A stretch of DNA of 64,000 bases. It comes from Bradyrhizobium agreste (GTDB lineage Bacteria; Pseudomonadota; Alphaproteobacteria; Rhizobiales; Xanthobacteraceae). A model generated the notes under the pieces. The model was given only the letters and a program-made list of their open reading frames with translations. It made no database searches and was not told the origin of the DNA. Positions 8,009 to 17,784 of this stretch are shown here, piece by piece (the stretch's first letter is position 1; the number at the start of each line of letters is the position of its first letter). The position numbers and the translations under genes were made by a program. The stretch spans positions 186,001-250,000 of the forward strand of contig NZ_JACCHP010000011.1 of assembly GCF_016031625.1 (NCBI RefSeq). The letters run 5' to 3'.

Positions 8009-10288
8009 TCAGTTCTTGCGCGGGGCGGAGGTGTTGGCGTTCTCTTCCGCATAATTCTGCGGGAAGGCGAGCGCGCTCGTCGACGAGGCCGGCTTGCTGT
8101 CATTCGCCGTCGACTTGTTCGCAGCCTTGGCCGCATCGTCCAGCAGTTTCTCGACCCGCACCAGGATGTCGGCGCCGCGCTTGGTCAGCACCGGGGGCGG
8201 ACCGGGCTTGGTCTCCAGCACTTTCGGCGCCGCGTTGGCCTGCGCGTTGCTGACATGCTGCGGCGGCAGCTTCTGGCCCATGCCGATGCCGGGGATTTCC
8301 CGGACCTCGACGCCCTGATGGGCGGCGACCATGATGTCGTGCCAGGTCTGCGCCGGCAGCGAGCCGCCGGTCATGCGGTTGGTCGGAGAATAGTCGTCAT
8401 TGCCGTACCACACCGCGCAGGTGAAATTGCCGGTGTAGCCGACGAACCAGGCATCGCGATACGCATTGGTCGTGCCGGTCTTGCCTGCGGTCGGAATGCC
8501 GTCGAGGGCGGCGCGCCGCGCGGTGCCTTCGCTGACGACGTGGCTCATCATGCCGGCCATGTCGGCGGCGATGTTCGGCGGGATCGCCTGCCGCGGCTTC
8601 GGCCCGTCGCGGTCCCAGCGCCAGACCAGGTCGCCGGCGCCGGTGCGCACTTCGAGCACCGAATGCGGCGTCACCGCCTTGCCGCGGTTGGGGAAGGTCG
8701 CATAGGCCACCGCATGCTCGAGCACGGTGACTTCGTCCGAGCCGATCGGCAGCGAGGGCGTGTCGGGCAGCGGCGCCTTGAGGCCGAAGCGGCGCGCGAC
8801 CTCGACGATCTTGGCGCGGCCGACCTTGGCCGGGTTCGGCGCCTTGGGCTCGTTCTTCCGGCCGATCTCGATCGACAGCTTCACCGGCACGACGTTGATC
8901 GAGCGGGTGATCGCCTGCGTCAGCGTCACCGAGCCGGAATATGAATGGCCATAGTTCTGTGGGCACCAATTGCCGATGCAGACCGGACCGTCGACCACGA
9001 CCGAGTTCGGCGTGTAGCCGTTCAAGAGCGCGGTGGTGTAGACGTAAGGCTTGAACGAGGAGCCGGGCTGGCGATAGGCGTCGGTGGCGCGGTTGAACTG
9101 GCTGGCGCCATAGTCGCGGCCGCCGACCATGGCGCGGATGCCGCCGTCGAGATCGGCGACCACGGTCGCCGCCTGCGTCGCGTGATAGTCGCGGCCGAAC
9201 TGGCGCAGCTGGTTCTCGACCGCGTCTTCCGCCGCCTTCTGCACGTTGGTGTCGATGGCGGTGCGGACCACGAAGACGCGCTCGGTGTAGGACTTCGGGA
9301 AGGTGTCGACCAGCTTGCGCATCTCGTCGAAGGCGAAGTCGAGATAATAGTTCGGCGAGGCTTCGTCGCGGCGGTCGACGGCGAAGGCCGGGTTGCGGCG
9401 GGCGCCGAACACCTGGCCTTCGGTCATGAAGCCTGCATCGACGAGGTTGTCGAGCACGACGTTGGCGCGGGCGCGGGCCGCGGGCAGGTTGATGTGCGGG
9501 GCGTACTTCGTCGGCGCCTTGAACAGGCCGGCGAGCATCGCCGCTTCCGAAAGCGTCACGTCGCGCGCGGACTTGTTGAAGTAGAAATGCGCCGCGCCGT
9601 CGACGCCGAAGGTGCCGCCGCCCATATAGGCGCGGTCGAGATAAAGCTTCAGGATCTCGTTCTTGGTCAGGCGCCATTCCAGCCAGATCGCGAGGAAGGC
9701 CTCGTTGACCTTGCGCTCGATGGTGCGCTCGTTGCTCAGGAACAGGTTCTTGGCGAGCTGCTGGGTGATCGAGGAGCCGCCCTGGCGCACGCCGCCGGCC
9801 TGCGCGTTGGTGACGAGCGCGCGCGCGGTGCCGGCGATGTCGATGCCGAAATGCTCGTAGAAGCGGCGGTCCTCGGTCGCCAGCGTCGCCTTGATCAGCA
9901 CGTCCGGAAAATCTTCCAGCGGAATGGAGTCGTTGTGCTTGATGCCGCGGCTGCCGATCGGGTTGCCGTAGCGGTCGAGGAAGCTCACCGCGAGGTCGGA
10001 CTTCTTCAGCCAGTCCTCGTCCGCGGTCTCGCGGAAGGCGGGAATGGCGAGGGTGAGCATCACGACGAGGCCGCCGAGCCCGAGGGTTGCGGCCTCCGAC
10101 AGCGGCTCGATGAACACCCAGCGCTTCCACCGCCCGACATAGAAGCGGTCCATGAAGGTCGAGTAGCGCTCGTAGAGTTCGCGGATGCCCTTGGCCGAGG
10201 AGAACAGCGAGGAGTCGATGCGCGCATCAAGATCCAGGAAGAAATTCCGGACCCTCTGCTTCCAATGCGGTGGTATGATCTGGCGCAC
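8009..10288 (-). CDS. class A penicillin-binding protein (PBP1A-type transglycosylase/transpeptidase)
   Basis: A 759-residue bifunctional peptidoglycan synthase. A cytoplasmic N-terminal stretch of about 65 residues precedes one membrane helix (about 67-84). The GT51 glycosyltransferase domain has the catalytic EDRRFYEH at 139-146, QGGSSITQQLAKN near 169-181 and the lipid-II pocket. The transpeptidase domain has the acylating SSFK at 410-413, SIN at 463-465 and KTGTT at 603-607, so all three penicillin-binding motifs are intact. The C-terminal 80 or so residues are low-complexity. It should act at the inner membrane in septal or lateral wall synthesis. Very long open frames on the opposite strand are shadows of its GC-rich codons. 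Confidence 0.95.
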   Translation of the reverse strand: MRQIIPPHWKQRVRNFFLDLDARIDSSLFSSAKGIRELYERYSTFMDRFYVGRWKRWVFIEPLSEAATLGLGGLVVMLTLAIPAFRETADEDWLKKSDLAVSFLDRYGNPIGSRGIKHNDSIPLEDFPDVLIKATLATEDRRFYEHFGIDIAGTARALVTNAQAGGVRQGGSSITQQLAKNLFLSNERTIERKVNEAFLAIWLEWRLTKNEILKLYLDRAYMGGGTFGVDGAAHFYFNKSARDVTLSEAAMLAGLFKAPTKYAPHINLPAARARANVVLDNLVDAGFMTEGQVFGARRNPAFAVDRRDEASPNYYLDFAFDEMRKLVDTFPKSYTERVFVVRTAIDTNVQKAAEDAVENQLRQFGRDYHATQAATVVADLDGGIRAMVGGRDYGASQFNRATDAYRQPGSSFKPYVYTTALLNGYTPNSVVVDGPVCIGNWCPQNYGHSYSGSVTLTQAITRSINVVPVKLSIEIGRKNEPKAPNPAKVGRAKIVEVARRFGLKAPLPDTPSLPIGSDEVTVLEHAVAYATFPNRGKAVTPHSVLEVRTGAGDLVWRWDRDGPKPRQAIPPNIAADMAGMMSHVVSEGTARRAALDGIPTAGKTGTTNAYRDAWFVGYTGNFTCAVWYGNDDYSPTNRMTGGSLPAQTWHDIMVAAHQGVEVREIPGIGMGQKLPPQHVSNAQANAAPKVLETKPGPPPVLTKRGADILVRVEKLLDDAAKAANKSTANDSKPASSTSALAFPQNYAEENANTSAPRKN

Positions 10289-10580
10289 CTAGAACCCTTG
10301 AGGCTCGCTTCGAAAGCGTTCAAGCACCCGGCCGGGGCGGCATCGAGACGTCTTGGGGGAATGTTGCGGCAAACCCAAGGCGCCCGGCCAGCATCCGAGG
10401 GACTTGCTGTTCCTTCTAGCCGAGCGAGGCCCATAAACCAATGGTCACGCTCGGGATTTTGAACAACAGGCCTAATCGACCCCGGTTCATTACGGGCCTC
10501 AAAGGGGCCTCGCTTGCACCCACGCCGCCGCGCGCCCTAGATGGCGTTGCCGTAGCTTTCTCGAACTCTTGTTGAGGCGC

Positions 10581-11096
10581 ATGACCGCAGCTCCCAAACG
10601 ATCTCAAGGCCAGGAAGGATTCTTCTGGAAAACCAAGACGTTGGAAGAGATGTCTGGGGACGAGTGGGAAAGCCTGTGCGACGGCTGCGGCCGCTGCTGC
10701 CTGAACAAGCTCGAGGACGAGGACACCGGCCAGATCTACTTCACCCATATCGGCTGCAAGCTGCTCGATGGGATGAGCTGCGCCTGCAAGGACTATCCGA
10801 ATCGCTCCGACAAGGTTCCGGACTGCGTCCGCCTGACCCCGGCCAATGTCCGCACCCTGAACTGGCTGCCGCCGAGCTGCGGCTACAAGCTCGTCGCCGA
10901 AGGGCGCGACCTCTATTGGTGGCATCCGCTGGTTTCGGGTGACCCCAACACCGTGCACGAAGCCGGCGTCTCCGTGCGCGGCCGCGTCGAGGGCAGCGAG
11001 GAGGAGGTCCCGGACGAGGAGCTTGAGGATCACATCGTGCAATGGCCGGCATTGCTGCCGAAACGAGCCCGCCTGAAGCGACGCCCGAAGGACTGA
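10581..11096 (+). CDS. YcgN-family cysteine-cluster protein
   Basis: A 171-residue protein. The ATG at 10581 has GAGG four bases upstream; a TTG twelve bases earlier is less likely. The N-terminal part has GFFWKTKTLEEMSGDEWESL, then CDGCGRCCLNKLEDEDTG, GCKLLDGMSCACKDY and PDCVRLTP. This is the conserved multi-cysteine pattern of the UPF0260/YcgN family, probably a metal or zinc site. The function is unknown across the family. It lies alone, divergent from the penicillin-binding protein gene across a 292-base gap in which I see no strong element. Confidence 0.88.
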   Translation: MTAAPKRSQGQEGFFWKTKTLEEMSGDEWESLCDGCGRCCLNKLEDEDTGQIYFTHIGCKLLDGMSCACKDYPNRSDKVPDCVRLTPANVRTLNWLPPSCGYKLVAEGRDLYWWHPLVSGDPNTVHEAGVSVRGRVEGSEEEVPDEELEDHIVQWPALLPKRARLKRRPKD

Positions 11097-11214
11097 TCCG
11101 CCGCGCCGGGCTCACGTCTTTGGGATGACCTCAGGGCGGGATGCACCCATGCGCCGCGGTGCCTGCCTGTGAAGAAATTTCCCCTCTACATTGGGCTGCA
11201 TAGAACGAATCCTT

Positions 11215-11231
11215 CGCGGCGTTGCGCCGCG
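11215..11231. promoter_or_regulatory. GC hairpin just before the DHA2 exporter
   Basis: CGCGGCG-TTG-CGCCGCG is a perfect 7-base-pair stem with a 3-base loop ending 18 bases before the ATG of the exporter gene. It could be an operator or an RNA hairpin limiting translation. No T tract follows. Confidence 0.35.
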
Positions 11232-11249
11232 TCACGACGCCCGATCGAG

Positions 11250-12833
11250 ATGAACAAGTTCGACCGGCAGAGCAATTCTGCCGACATCCAGGCCTTGCCC
11301 GACGATATTGCCGAAGAGCTGTCCCGCCTGCCGAGCGAGGTCATCAGCGTCGACGACGCGCCGTCGATCGCCCCGCCGGTGCCGCTGAGCTCCGACGAGG
11401 TCCGCACCATCGTCATCAGCCTGATGCTGACGATGTTCCTGGCCGCGCTCGACCAGACCATCGTGGCGACGGCGCTGCCGACCATCGGACGCCAGTTCCA
11501 GGACGTCTCCAATCTCTCGTGGGTGATCACCGCCTATCTGCTCGCCTCGACTGCGGTCGCGCCGGTGTTCGGCACGCTCAGCGACATCTACGGCCGCAAG
11601 GCCATGATCATCACCTCGCTCAGCCTGTTCGTCGCGGGCTCGGTGCTGTGCGCGATCGCCCCGAACATGCCGATGCTGATCCTGGCACGCGGGCTTCAGG
11701 GCCTCGGCGGCGGCGGCATCATGCCGGTGGTGCAGACGGTGATCTCCGACGTGGTGAGCCCGCGCGAGCGCGGGCAGTACCAGGCCTATTTCTCCAGCGT
11801 CTGGATGGTCGGCGGCATCCTCGGCCCGGTCATCGGCGGCGTGTTCGCCGAGCATCTGCACTGGTCGATGATCTTCTGGATCAACCTGCCGCTTTCGGCC
11901 GCGGCGCTCGCATTGCTGCTGCCCAAGATGAGCAAGATCCCGGTGTTCCACCGCAAGCGCAAGGTCGACTGGCTCGGCGGCGTCTTGCTGATGGCCGCCG
12001 CCGTGGTCTTCATGCTGGTGCTGACCTGGGGCGGTACGCGCTATGCCTGGCTGTCGCCGACCGTGCTCGCGATGGTCGGCGGCGCGGTTGCGCTCGCGGT
12101 GACCTTCGTCTGGCACGCCCGGCGGGCCGACGAGCCGTTCCTGCCGCTGCCGCTGCTCGGCGGCAGCGTGGTGCCGTTCGGGCTGATGGCAGGCGGTTGC
12201 GCGCTCGGCGCTATCACGGGTCTCACCGTCCAGCTGCCACTCTATTACGAATCCGTTTATCACCTCAGCGCCAGCGAGGCGGGGCTTGCGTTGATTCCGC
12301 TCGCGGCCGTCTCGACCTGCGGCGCGGCCATCGCCGGCCGTACCATGGCGCGGGCCAAGCACTACAAGCGCGTCGCCATCATCGGTACGTCCTGGGCCGC
12401 GCTGTGCGGCCTTGGTCTGACGCTGACGACGCTCCCGCTCTGGGGCCTGCTGACGCTGATGGCCGCGTTTGCGCTCGGTCTCGGCACGACTTTCCCGGTC
12501 TGCGTGGTCTCGGTGCAGAATTCGGTTGCACGGCCGCAGGTCGGCACCATCACCGGCGCGTTGAACTTCTTCCGCTCGCTGATGTCCTCGTTCACGGTTG
12601 CGGCCTTCGCCGCGATCCTGCTCATCGCGCTCGGCACAGACATCCCGCTTGCCGGCGAGCATCACGCCGCGGGCGCCGTCGCGATACCCGCCGACGACAT
12701 GCGGCACGCCTTCCGCTTCGTGTTCGGTGCCGCCACCGCGCTGATGACGACAGCTGCACTGTGCCTGATCGCGATGGAGGAGCGGCCGCTGGCCGGCCCG
12801 TCGGCCAAGCAGCCGGTGGAAATGGCCGAGTAA
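11250..12833 (+). CDS. DHA2-family multidrug exporter (EmrB/QacA type MFS)
   Basis: A 527-residue inner-membrane transporter with about fourteen predicted helices, starting at MNKFDRQSN. The long hydrophilic N terminus (about 50 residues) is followed by LTMFLAALDQTIVATALPTI, which contains the DHA2 motif D1 (LDxTIVNVALP-like). Motif A is GTLSDIYGRKAMI and motif C lies in the helix after WMVGGILGPVIGG. The length and motifs fit proton-driven drug or quaternary-ammonium export; the substrate is not readable. No adjacent membrane-fusion protein gene is present, so it probably acts as a single component. The three-GAF kinase gene converges on it four bases away. Confidence 0.9.
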   Translation: MNKFDRQSNSADIQALPDDIAEELSRLPSEVISVDDAPSIAPPVPLSSDEVRTIVISLMLTMFLAALDQTIVATALPTIGRQFQDVSNLSWVITAYLLASTAVAPVFGTLSDIYGRKAMIITSLSLFVAGSVLCAIAPNMPMLILARGLQGLGGGGIMPVVQTVISDVVSPRERGQYQAYFSSVWMVGGILGPVIGGVFAEHLHWSMIFWINLPLSAAALALLLPKMSKIPVFHRKRKVDWLGGVLLMAAAVVFMLVLTWGGTRYAWLSPTVLAMVGGAVALAVTFVWHARRADEPFLPLPLLGGSVVPFGLMAGGCALGAITGLTVQLPLYYESVYHLSASEAGLALIPLAAVSTCGAAIAGRTMARAKHYKRVAIIGTSWAALCGLGLTLTTLPLWGLLTLMAAFALGLGTTFPVCVVSVQNSVARPQVGTITGALNFFRSLMSSFTVAAFAAILLIALGTDIPLAGEHHAAGAVAIPADDMRHAFRFVFGAATALMTTAALCLIAMEERPLAGPSAKQPVEMAE

Positions 12834-12836
12834 GGC

Positions 12837-15332
12837 TCAGCGGCCTGCGTCCGGGAAGCGGCTCTTCCGCGGCAGCCGGATCGTGAACTCCGTGAACCCG
12901 CCAAGCTCCGTTGCAACGTCGATCGTGCCCCCGTGCTGCTTCACCACGATGTCGTGGCTCATCGACAGCCCGAGACCGGTGCCTTCGCCGGCCGGCTTGG
13001 TGGTGAAGAACGGATTGAACATCTTCTCCTTCACATCGTCGGCAATACCGGTGCCGTTGTCGCGGATCGTGATCTCGACGTCGTCGCCGCGATCGCGCGT
13101 AGCGACGATCAGCGTCGGCTCGTAACCGGCGGCGCCATCGGCCTTGCGCCGGGTGACCGCGTGGAAGCCGTTCGAGATCAGGTTCAGGAGCACGCGGGTG
13201 ATTTCCTGCGGAAACACTTCGGCTTGCCCCGCCGCCGGATCGAGCTCGCGCTTCAGCATCACGTGGAATCCCGGCTTCTCGGCGCGGGCGCCGTGATAGG
13301 CGAGATTCAGGCTCTCCTCGACCAATGCGTTGATGTCGCTCAAGCGATGCTCGCCGCCGCCTTCGCGCGAATGCAGCAGCATGTTCTTGACGATGGAATC
13401 GGCGCGGCGGCCGTGCTGCACGACCTTGTCGAGGTTGTCCTGCAGCAGCCCCGTCAGCTCGTCGACCTCGCTGCGGACGTTCTCGGGGAGGAGGACCGGC
13501 GCCAGCAACTCGTTCAGCTCCTCGGTCAGCTCGGCAGATAGCGAGGCGAAATTGTTGACGAAGTTGAGCGGATTCTTGATCTCGTGCGCGATGCCGGCCG
13601 TGAGCTGGCCCAGTGACGCCAGCTTCTCGGTCTGGATCAAGCGGTCCTGCGCGGCGCGGAGATCATCGAGCGATCTGGCGAGCTCGCTGGTGCGGGTCGC
13701 AACTTCGTTGAACAGGCGCGTGTTCTCGACCGCGATCACGGCCTGATCGGCAAAGGTCTTGAGCAAGTTGATGGCCTTGTCCGGAAAATGACCGGGCTCC
13801 CGCCGCGTGACGGCGATGGTGCCGATCGCAACGCCGTCGCGCAGCATCGGCACCACCAGGATGCTGCGATAACCGCGTGTTCGCGCCAGCTCCTTCATGG
13901 CTTCGGTCAGATCAGGCTCGTTCTGCATGTCGCTGCGGAAGGCATACTCGCCGCTCCTCGCCACCCGGCTGTGAATGCCCGGCGAGGACAATGGCGTCGG
14001 AAATGAGCTCAGCAGGTCCGCATTGCCGGCCTCGTTGTCGGTCGTGAAGGCAGCCAGATGCAGCATCCCGTCGATGACGCGGGTGACGGTGGAGGAATGC
14101 GCTCCGATCAGCGCCTTGGCGCTGTCGGAAATGGCCTGGAACACCGGCGTGACATCGGACGGTGAAGCCGCGATCACCTTGAGAATGTCGGCGGTCGCAG
14201 TCTGACGTTCCAGTGCTTCCCTGGTCGCGTTGAACAGGCTGACATTCTTGATCGCGATCACGGCCTGGTCGGCGAAAGTCTGCAGCAGGTGCACATGATG
14301 CTCGGCGAAGTTCCCGCTCGCGCGGCGCGTCGTGATGATGATGCCGATGGCCTCGCCTTCGCTCATCAAGGGCGCAAACAGCATGCTGCGATAACCGCGG
14401 GCGCGTGCGATGTCGCGCGCGGCGGGCTCGAGCTCGGTGTCGGGCAATTGTGCCGCGGCACCATTGGCCACGAGCTGATAGGGCGGAAACTGCGCGAACG
14501 GCACCGGGAACGAGTCCTGGAGCACGCGATCGCCGACCGGATCGGTCGGGGTGAATGCCGCAAGGTGCGCGGCGCCGTCGATATAGCGCAGCACCGCGGT
14601 GGAGAAGCCGCCGATCAGCCGGTTGGCATTGGTCGCGATGGCCGCGAACACCGGCTGCACGTCGGACGGGGAGGCCGCCATCACCTTGAGGATGTCGGCC
14701 GTCGCGGTCTGGCGTTCGAGCGCCTCTTTGGTCTCGTTGAACAGGCGGGCATTCTCGATGGCGATCACGGCCTGGTCGGCGAAGGTCTGCAGCAGCTCTA
14801 CGAGGTCGGGCGCGAATGCACCTGTGACGGCGCGTGTGACGCTGATCATGCCGACCGGCGCGCCCCGGTTCATCAGCGGCATGAACAGCACGCTGCGGAA
14901 GCCGCGCAGCCGCGCCAGCTCCCGGTTCGGTTCCGGGACGTCCGCGGCCTCGCTGTCGGGAAACTGGATCGTCTCGCCCTCGCGCACGAGGGCAAAGGTC
15001 GGGAAGTCCGCGATCTTGCGCGGGAACGACGCCTTCAGCCCCGCGTCCGCCTCCGGGCTGGTCGGCGTGAACGCCACGAGGTGAAGCTCGTCGCCGATGA
15101 ACTGAAGCACGGTGGCGGAGAAGCCGCCGAGCAGGCGCTTCGCGCTGGAGGCGACTGCCGCAAAGACCGGCCGCGCATCGGACGGCGAGGCCGCGATGGT
15201 GCGCAGGATCTCGGCGCTGGCGCTCTGGCGATCCCGCGCAGTCGCAAGCTCGGCGCGCAGCTGCGCATTCTCGGCCGCGGCCGATTGCAATCGGCGCTCG
15301 AGTTCATCGGTTTCGTGCGAAGGGGTGGTCAT
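12837..15332 (-). CDS. sensor histidine kinase with three tandem GAF domains
   Basis: An 831-residue soluble kinase with no membrane segment. A short coiled coil (1-40) leads into three GAF domains, about 40-200, 210-370 and 380-540. They are joined by near-identical linkers: ERQTATADILK recurs at 206 and 375, and a diverged copy RQSASAEILR lies at 35. Each unit holds (A)ASPSDxxPVF and ends in TFADQAVIAIxNxxLFN. The phosphoacceptor is His583 in IAHEIKNPLNF. The HATPase domain follows with LLNLISNGFHAV, RDNGTGI and GEGTGLGLSMSHDIV. The GAF repeats probably sense small ligands or redox state. No receiver domain or partner regulator gene is adjacent. Confidence 0.92.
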   Translation of the reverse strand: MTTPSHETDELERRLQSAAAENAQLRAELATARDRQSASAEILRTIAASPSDARPVFAAVASSAKRLLGGFSATVLQFIGDELHLVAFTPTSPEADAGLKASFPRKIADFPTFALVREGETIQFPDSEAADVPEPNRELARLRGFRSVLFMPLMNRGAPVGMISVTRAVTGAFAPDLVELLQTFADQAVIAIENARLFNETKEALERQTATADILKVMAASPSDVQPVFAAIATNANRLIGGFSTAVLRYIDGAAHLAAFTPTDPVGDRVLQDSFPVPFAQFPPYQLVANGAAAQLPDTELEPAARDIARARGYRSMLFAPLMSEGEAIGIIITTRRASGNFAEHHVHLLQTFADQAVIAIKNVSLFNATREALERQTATADILKVIAASPSDVTPVFQAISDSAKALIGAHSSTVTRVIDGMLHLAAFTTDNEAGNADLLSSFPTPLSSPGIHSRVARSGEYAFRSDMQNEPDLTEAMKELARTRGYRSILVVPMLRDGVAIGTIAVTRREPGHFPDKAINLLKTFADQAVIAVENTRLFNEVATRTSELARSLDDLRAAQDRLIQTEKLASLGQLTAGIAHEIKNPLNFVNNFASLSAELTEELNELLAPVLLPENVRSEVDELTGLLQDNLDKVVQHGRRADSIVKNMLLHSREGGGEHRLSDINALVEESLNLAYHGARAEKPGFHVMLKRELDPAAGQAEVFPQEITRVLLNLISNGFHAVTRRKADGAAGYEPTLIVATRDRGDDVEITIRDNGTGIADDVKEKMFNPFFTTKPAGEGTGLGLSMSHDIVVKQHGGTIDVATELGGFTEFTIRLPRKSRFPDAGR

Positions 15333-15435
15333 TCCTCATCCAGCTTGATGCCGCGACGTGCGCGGCACCGGGCCGGATTATCACATCTTCCGCGGCCGGA
15401 GCCAGCGCTCGCCGCCATGCCCCGCACCGGCCCGC

Positions 15436-17070
15436 TCACGTGCCGGGCCGCGACACCTCGGTCTCCTTGGCTGTGATGAACTCCAGCAGCACCGGCACGC
15501 CTTCCCTTGTCTTCTCGATGCCGCGCTTGATCGCCGGCACGATGTCCTCGGGCCGCGTCACCCGCTCGCCATAACCACCGAAGGCGCGGGCCATCGCGGC
15601 GTAGTCGCCGGAAATGTCGGTCGAGCGATATTTTTCGGTCGAGATCGGCATCACCTTCAGCTCGATCGCCATCGAGAAATTGTTGAGCAGGATCGACATG
15701 ATCGGGATGCGCTCGCGCACCGCGGTCTCGAAATCCATGCCGGTGAAGCCGATCGCGGCATCGCCCCAGACGTTGATGCAGAGCTTGTCGGGCTTTGCCA
15801 GCTTGGCGCCCATCGCAAGACCCAGGCCGTAGCCGAGCTGCGTCGTCTTGCCCCAGCCGAGATAGGTGAGCGGCTCGACCGCCTTCCAGAACGGCGAGAG
15901 TTGGTCGCGCGGACTGCCGGCATCGTGGGTGATGATCGTATTCTCGATGTCCACGGTGTGCTGCAAGTCCCACAGCACGCGATAGGGGCTCAAAGGTGCG
16001 TCATTGCTGGTCAGCTTCGGCATCCACTTCGCCAGCCATTCCTTGTGCGAGGCCGCGATCTCGGCCGCGACGGCGGAAGCGTCGCGATCCGCGGTGACGG
16101 TCTTGCCGATCTCCTCCAGCAGGGCATCGAGCACGAGGCCGGCGTCGCCGACGAGACCGATGCTGGCTTCCACGTCCTTGTTGAGATGATTTGGATCGAG
16201 CGTCGAGTGGATGATGGTCTTGCCCTTCGGCATCGCGATGCCGAAACTGGTCTCGGTGAAGGAGCAGCCGATGCCGAAGATGACGTCGGCCTCGGCCAGA
16301 AACTTCGGCACCGCGCGCGGCACTGCGAGGCCGCCGGAGCCGAGCGACAGCGGATGCGTCTCTGGAAACGATGATTTGCCCCCTAAGCTGGTGGTGACGG
16401 GGATCGCCAGCCGCTCGGCCAGCCGTTTCAGTTGCGGCCAGGCCTGGGCGTAATGCACGCCCTGGCCGGCATAGATCACCGGCCGTTTTGCATTCACGAG
16501 CAGGCTGGCGGCTTCCTTGACGTGAACGGGGTCGGCGCCGTAGCGGGTGCGCAGCACCGGCGTGTAGTTCAGCGGCTCCGGCACCTCCTCGTTCCACATG
16601 TCCGAGGGGATCTCGACGATGACGGGTCCGCCGCGGCCGTTCTTCAACCTGGTGAAGGCGCGGCGGAAAATGTTGGCAACTTCGGTCGCGAGGATGATCG
16701 GCTCGGACGATTTCGCGAACGGTTTCATCGCCTCGCTGGAATTGAAGTTCGGCTCGACATGCGCCAGCCTGCGCTGATAGCCCATCGGCAGCACCAGCAC
16801 GGGCACGGATTCGCCGAAACATTGCGCGACGCCGCCCATCGCATTCTCCGCGCCTGGCCCGTGCTGCATGCAGAAGGCGCCGATGCGGCGCCCCGACGTC
16901 ACCCGCGAGATCGCATCGGCCATGTGGATGCCGACGCGCTCCTGCCGCACCATCACGGGCCGGATCTCGGCCTTGGCCGCGTGCTCGATCAGATGGTTGA
17001 CCGGATAGCCGCAGAGGATCTCGATGCCCTCGCGCCTCATGATTTCCGCAATGGCGGTGCCGAGCTTCAT
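15436..17070 (-). CDS. thiamine-diphosphate-dependent enzyme, acetolactate synthase-like
   Basis: A 544-residue enzyme. The start at 17070 has GGGAGAG directly upstream; an earlier methionine adds only 12 atypical residues. The N-terminal Pyr domain has the catalytic glutamate in VMVRQERVGIHMADA and FCMQHGPGAENAMGG. The middle domain has LVNAKRPVIYAGQG. The C-terminal PP domain has VWGDAAIGFTGMDFETAV and then LLNN, the GDG-xx-NN thiamine diphosphate/Mg motif with Ala in the third position. The family includes acetolactate synthase, sulfoacetaldehyde acetyltransferase and oxalyl-CoA decarboxylase. This protein is not clearly any of these, and its substrate is unassigned. It is transcribed alone. 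Confidence 0.85.
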   Translation of the reverse strand: MKLGTAIAEIMRREGIEILCGYPVNHLIEHAAKAEIRPVMVRQERVGIHMADAISRVTSGRRIGAFCMQHGPGAENAMGGVAQCFGESVPVLVLPMGYQRRLAHVEPNFNSSEAMKPFAKSSEPIILATEVANIFRRAFTRLKNGRGGPVIVEIPSDMWNEEVPEPLNYTPVLRTRYGADPVHVKEAASLLVNAKRPVIYAGQGVHYAQAWPQLKRLAERLAIPVTTSLGGKSSFPETHPLSLGSGGLAVPRAVPKFLAEADVIFGIGCSFTETSFGIAMPKGKTIIHSTLDPNHLNKDVEASIGLVGDAGLVLDALLEEIGKTVTADRDASAVAAEIAASHKEWLAKWMPKLTSNDAPLSPYRVLWDLQHTVDIENTIITHDAGSPRDQLSPFWKAVEPLTYLGWGKTTQLGYGLGLAMGAKLAKPDKLCINVWGDAAIGFTGMDFETAVRERIPIMSILLNNFSMAIELKVMPISTEKYRSTDISGDYAAMARAFGGYGERVTRPEDIVPAIKRGIEKTREGVPVLLEFITAKETEVSRPGT

Positions 17071-17189
17071 GGCGTCTCTCCCTGGCAAGGCCGTTGATCC
17101 GGCCATTGCAGGAGAGGGGATCAGGAAATGTTGGAGCGGTAAAGCGCGGGGATGCGAGGGCAGCGGTAGGTCAGCTATGCAGTGCGCTC

Positions 17190-17229
17190 CTGTATCCCGG
17201 ATGGAGCGTTCGCGCCATCCGGGATACAG
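17190..17229. repeat. palindrome, 15-base arms
   Basis: CTGTATCCCGGATGG and its inverse CCATCCGGGATACAG are separated by ten bases. It lies just downstream of the small exported minus-strand gene and upstream of the thiamine-diphosphate enzyme gene. No T run follows on either strand, so it looks more like a REP-type palindrome than a terminator, though it could still end transcripts. Confidence 0.6.
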
Positions 17230-17244
17230 GTTTGGGCGAACGTC

Positions 17245-17670
17245 CTATTTGCAGTTCTTGCAAATCGTAAGCTTGCGCTTCAACGCCTCGTCGTCCTGAT
17301 CGATCAACGATTGGGAGTCGATGCTAGAGCCCTTGCCGGCGATCGACCTCGCAGGTGGCGTCACCTGGCTCGGCGCATCGTTGCCGTCAGTGCTGGCGCT
17401 GAAGCCGTCATAGTCGGCGGCCGGATTTGGCATCGCCGCAGGCCCGCCGATCACGGGTGGAGACGGCTCTCTGGCCGTCGGGATTCTATTGTTCGTTACC
17501 GCAGCCGGCGCGCGCTTCGGTTTGGAATTCTTGGCGCCCTCATGCGGTGGAGATGCATTGGGCGGCGCCAGCGAAACTGGCGGCGTGGCCGAACTCTGCG
17601 CTCGCGCGCCGTCATACGACCAGATGCCGGCTAATATGAGGCTGAGAGCCAAGAGCGTCGCACGTCTCAT
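17245..17670 (-). CDS. small exported proline/serine-rich protein, unknown
   Basis: A 141-residue protein. The start at 17670 (MRRATLLAL) is chosen because GGAAGG lies seven bases upstream; a methionine at 17676 is too close to that site. A signal peptide (LLALSLILAGIWSYDGARA, cleavage near AQSS) is followed by a low-complexity Pro/Ser/Ala-rich region. The C terminus, DDEALKRKLTICKNCK, carries the only two cysteines in a CxxC pair. I do not recognise the family. The CxxC end could be a redox or metal site, or a disulfide. It is monocistronic, with a palindrome downstream. Confidence 0.6.
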   Translation of the reverse strand: MRRATLLALSLILAGIWSYDGARAQSSATPPVSLAPPNASPPHEGAKNSKPKRAPAAVTNNRIPTAREPSPPVIGGPAAMPNPAADYDGFSASTDGNDAPSQVTPPARSIAGKGSSIDSQSLIDQDDEALKRKLTICKNCK

Positions 17671-17784
17671 CCGCATCCTTCCAAACAGTTCCGGCTCATG
17701 GTTCGGCCCGCAGGGTGCGTTCTGCCGCATTGGTGCAGATCAATATCAGGACTCGGGCGGCGGTCAAAGCGCCGCCACGACGCC

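Noticed and set aside
7658..10462. Two very long plus-strand open frames (428 and 505 codons) opposite the penicillin-binding protein
   Set aside because: They are antisense to a complete class A PBP with all catalytic motifs; their composition (Arg, Gly, Ala, Val, Asp) is typical of shadow frames in GC-rich DNA.
15427..15450. CGGCCCG...CGGGCCG stem at the 3' end of the thiamine-diphosphate enzyme gene
   Set aside because: Overlaps the stop codon and lacks a T tract; not a convincing terminator.
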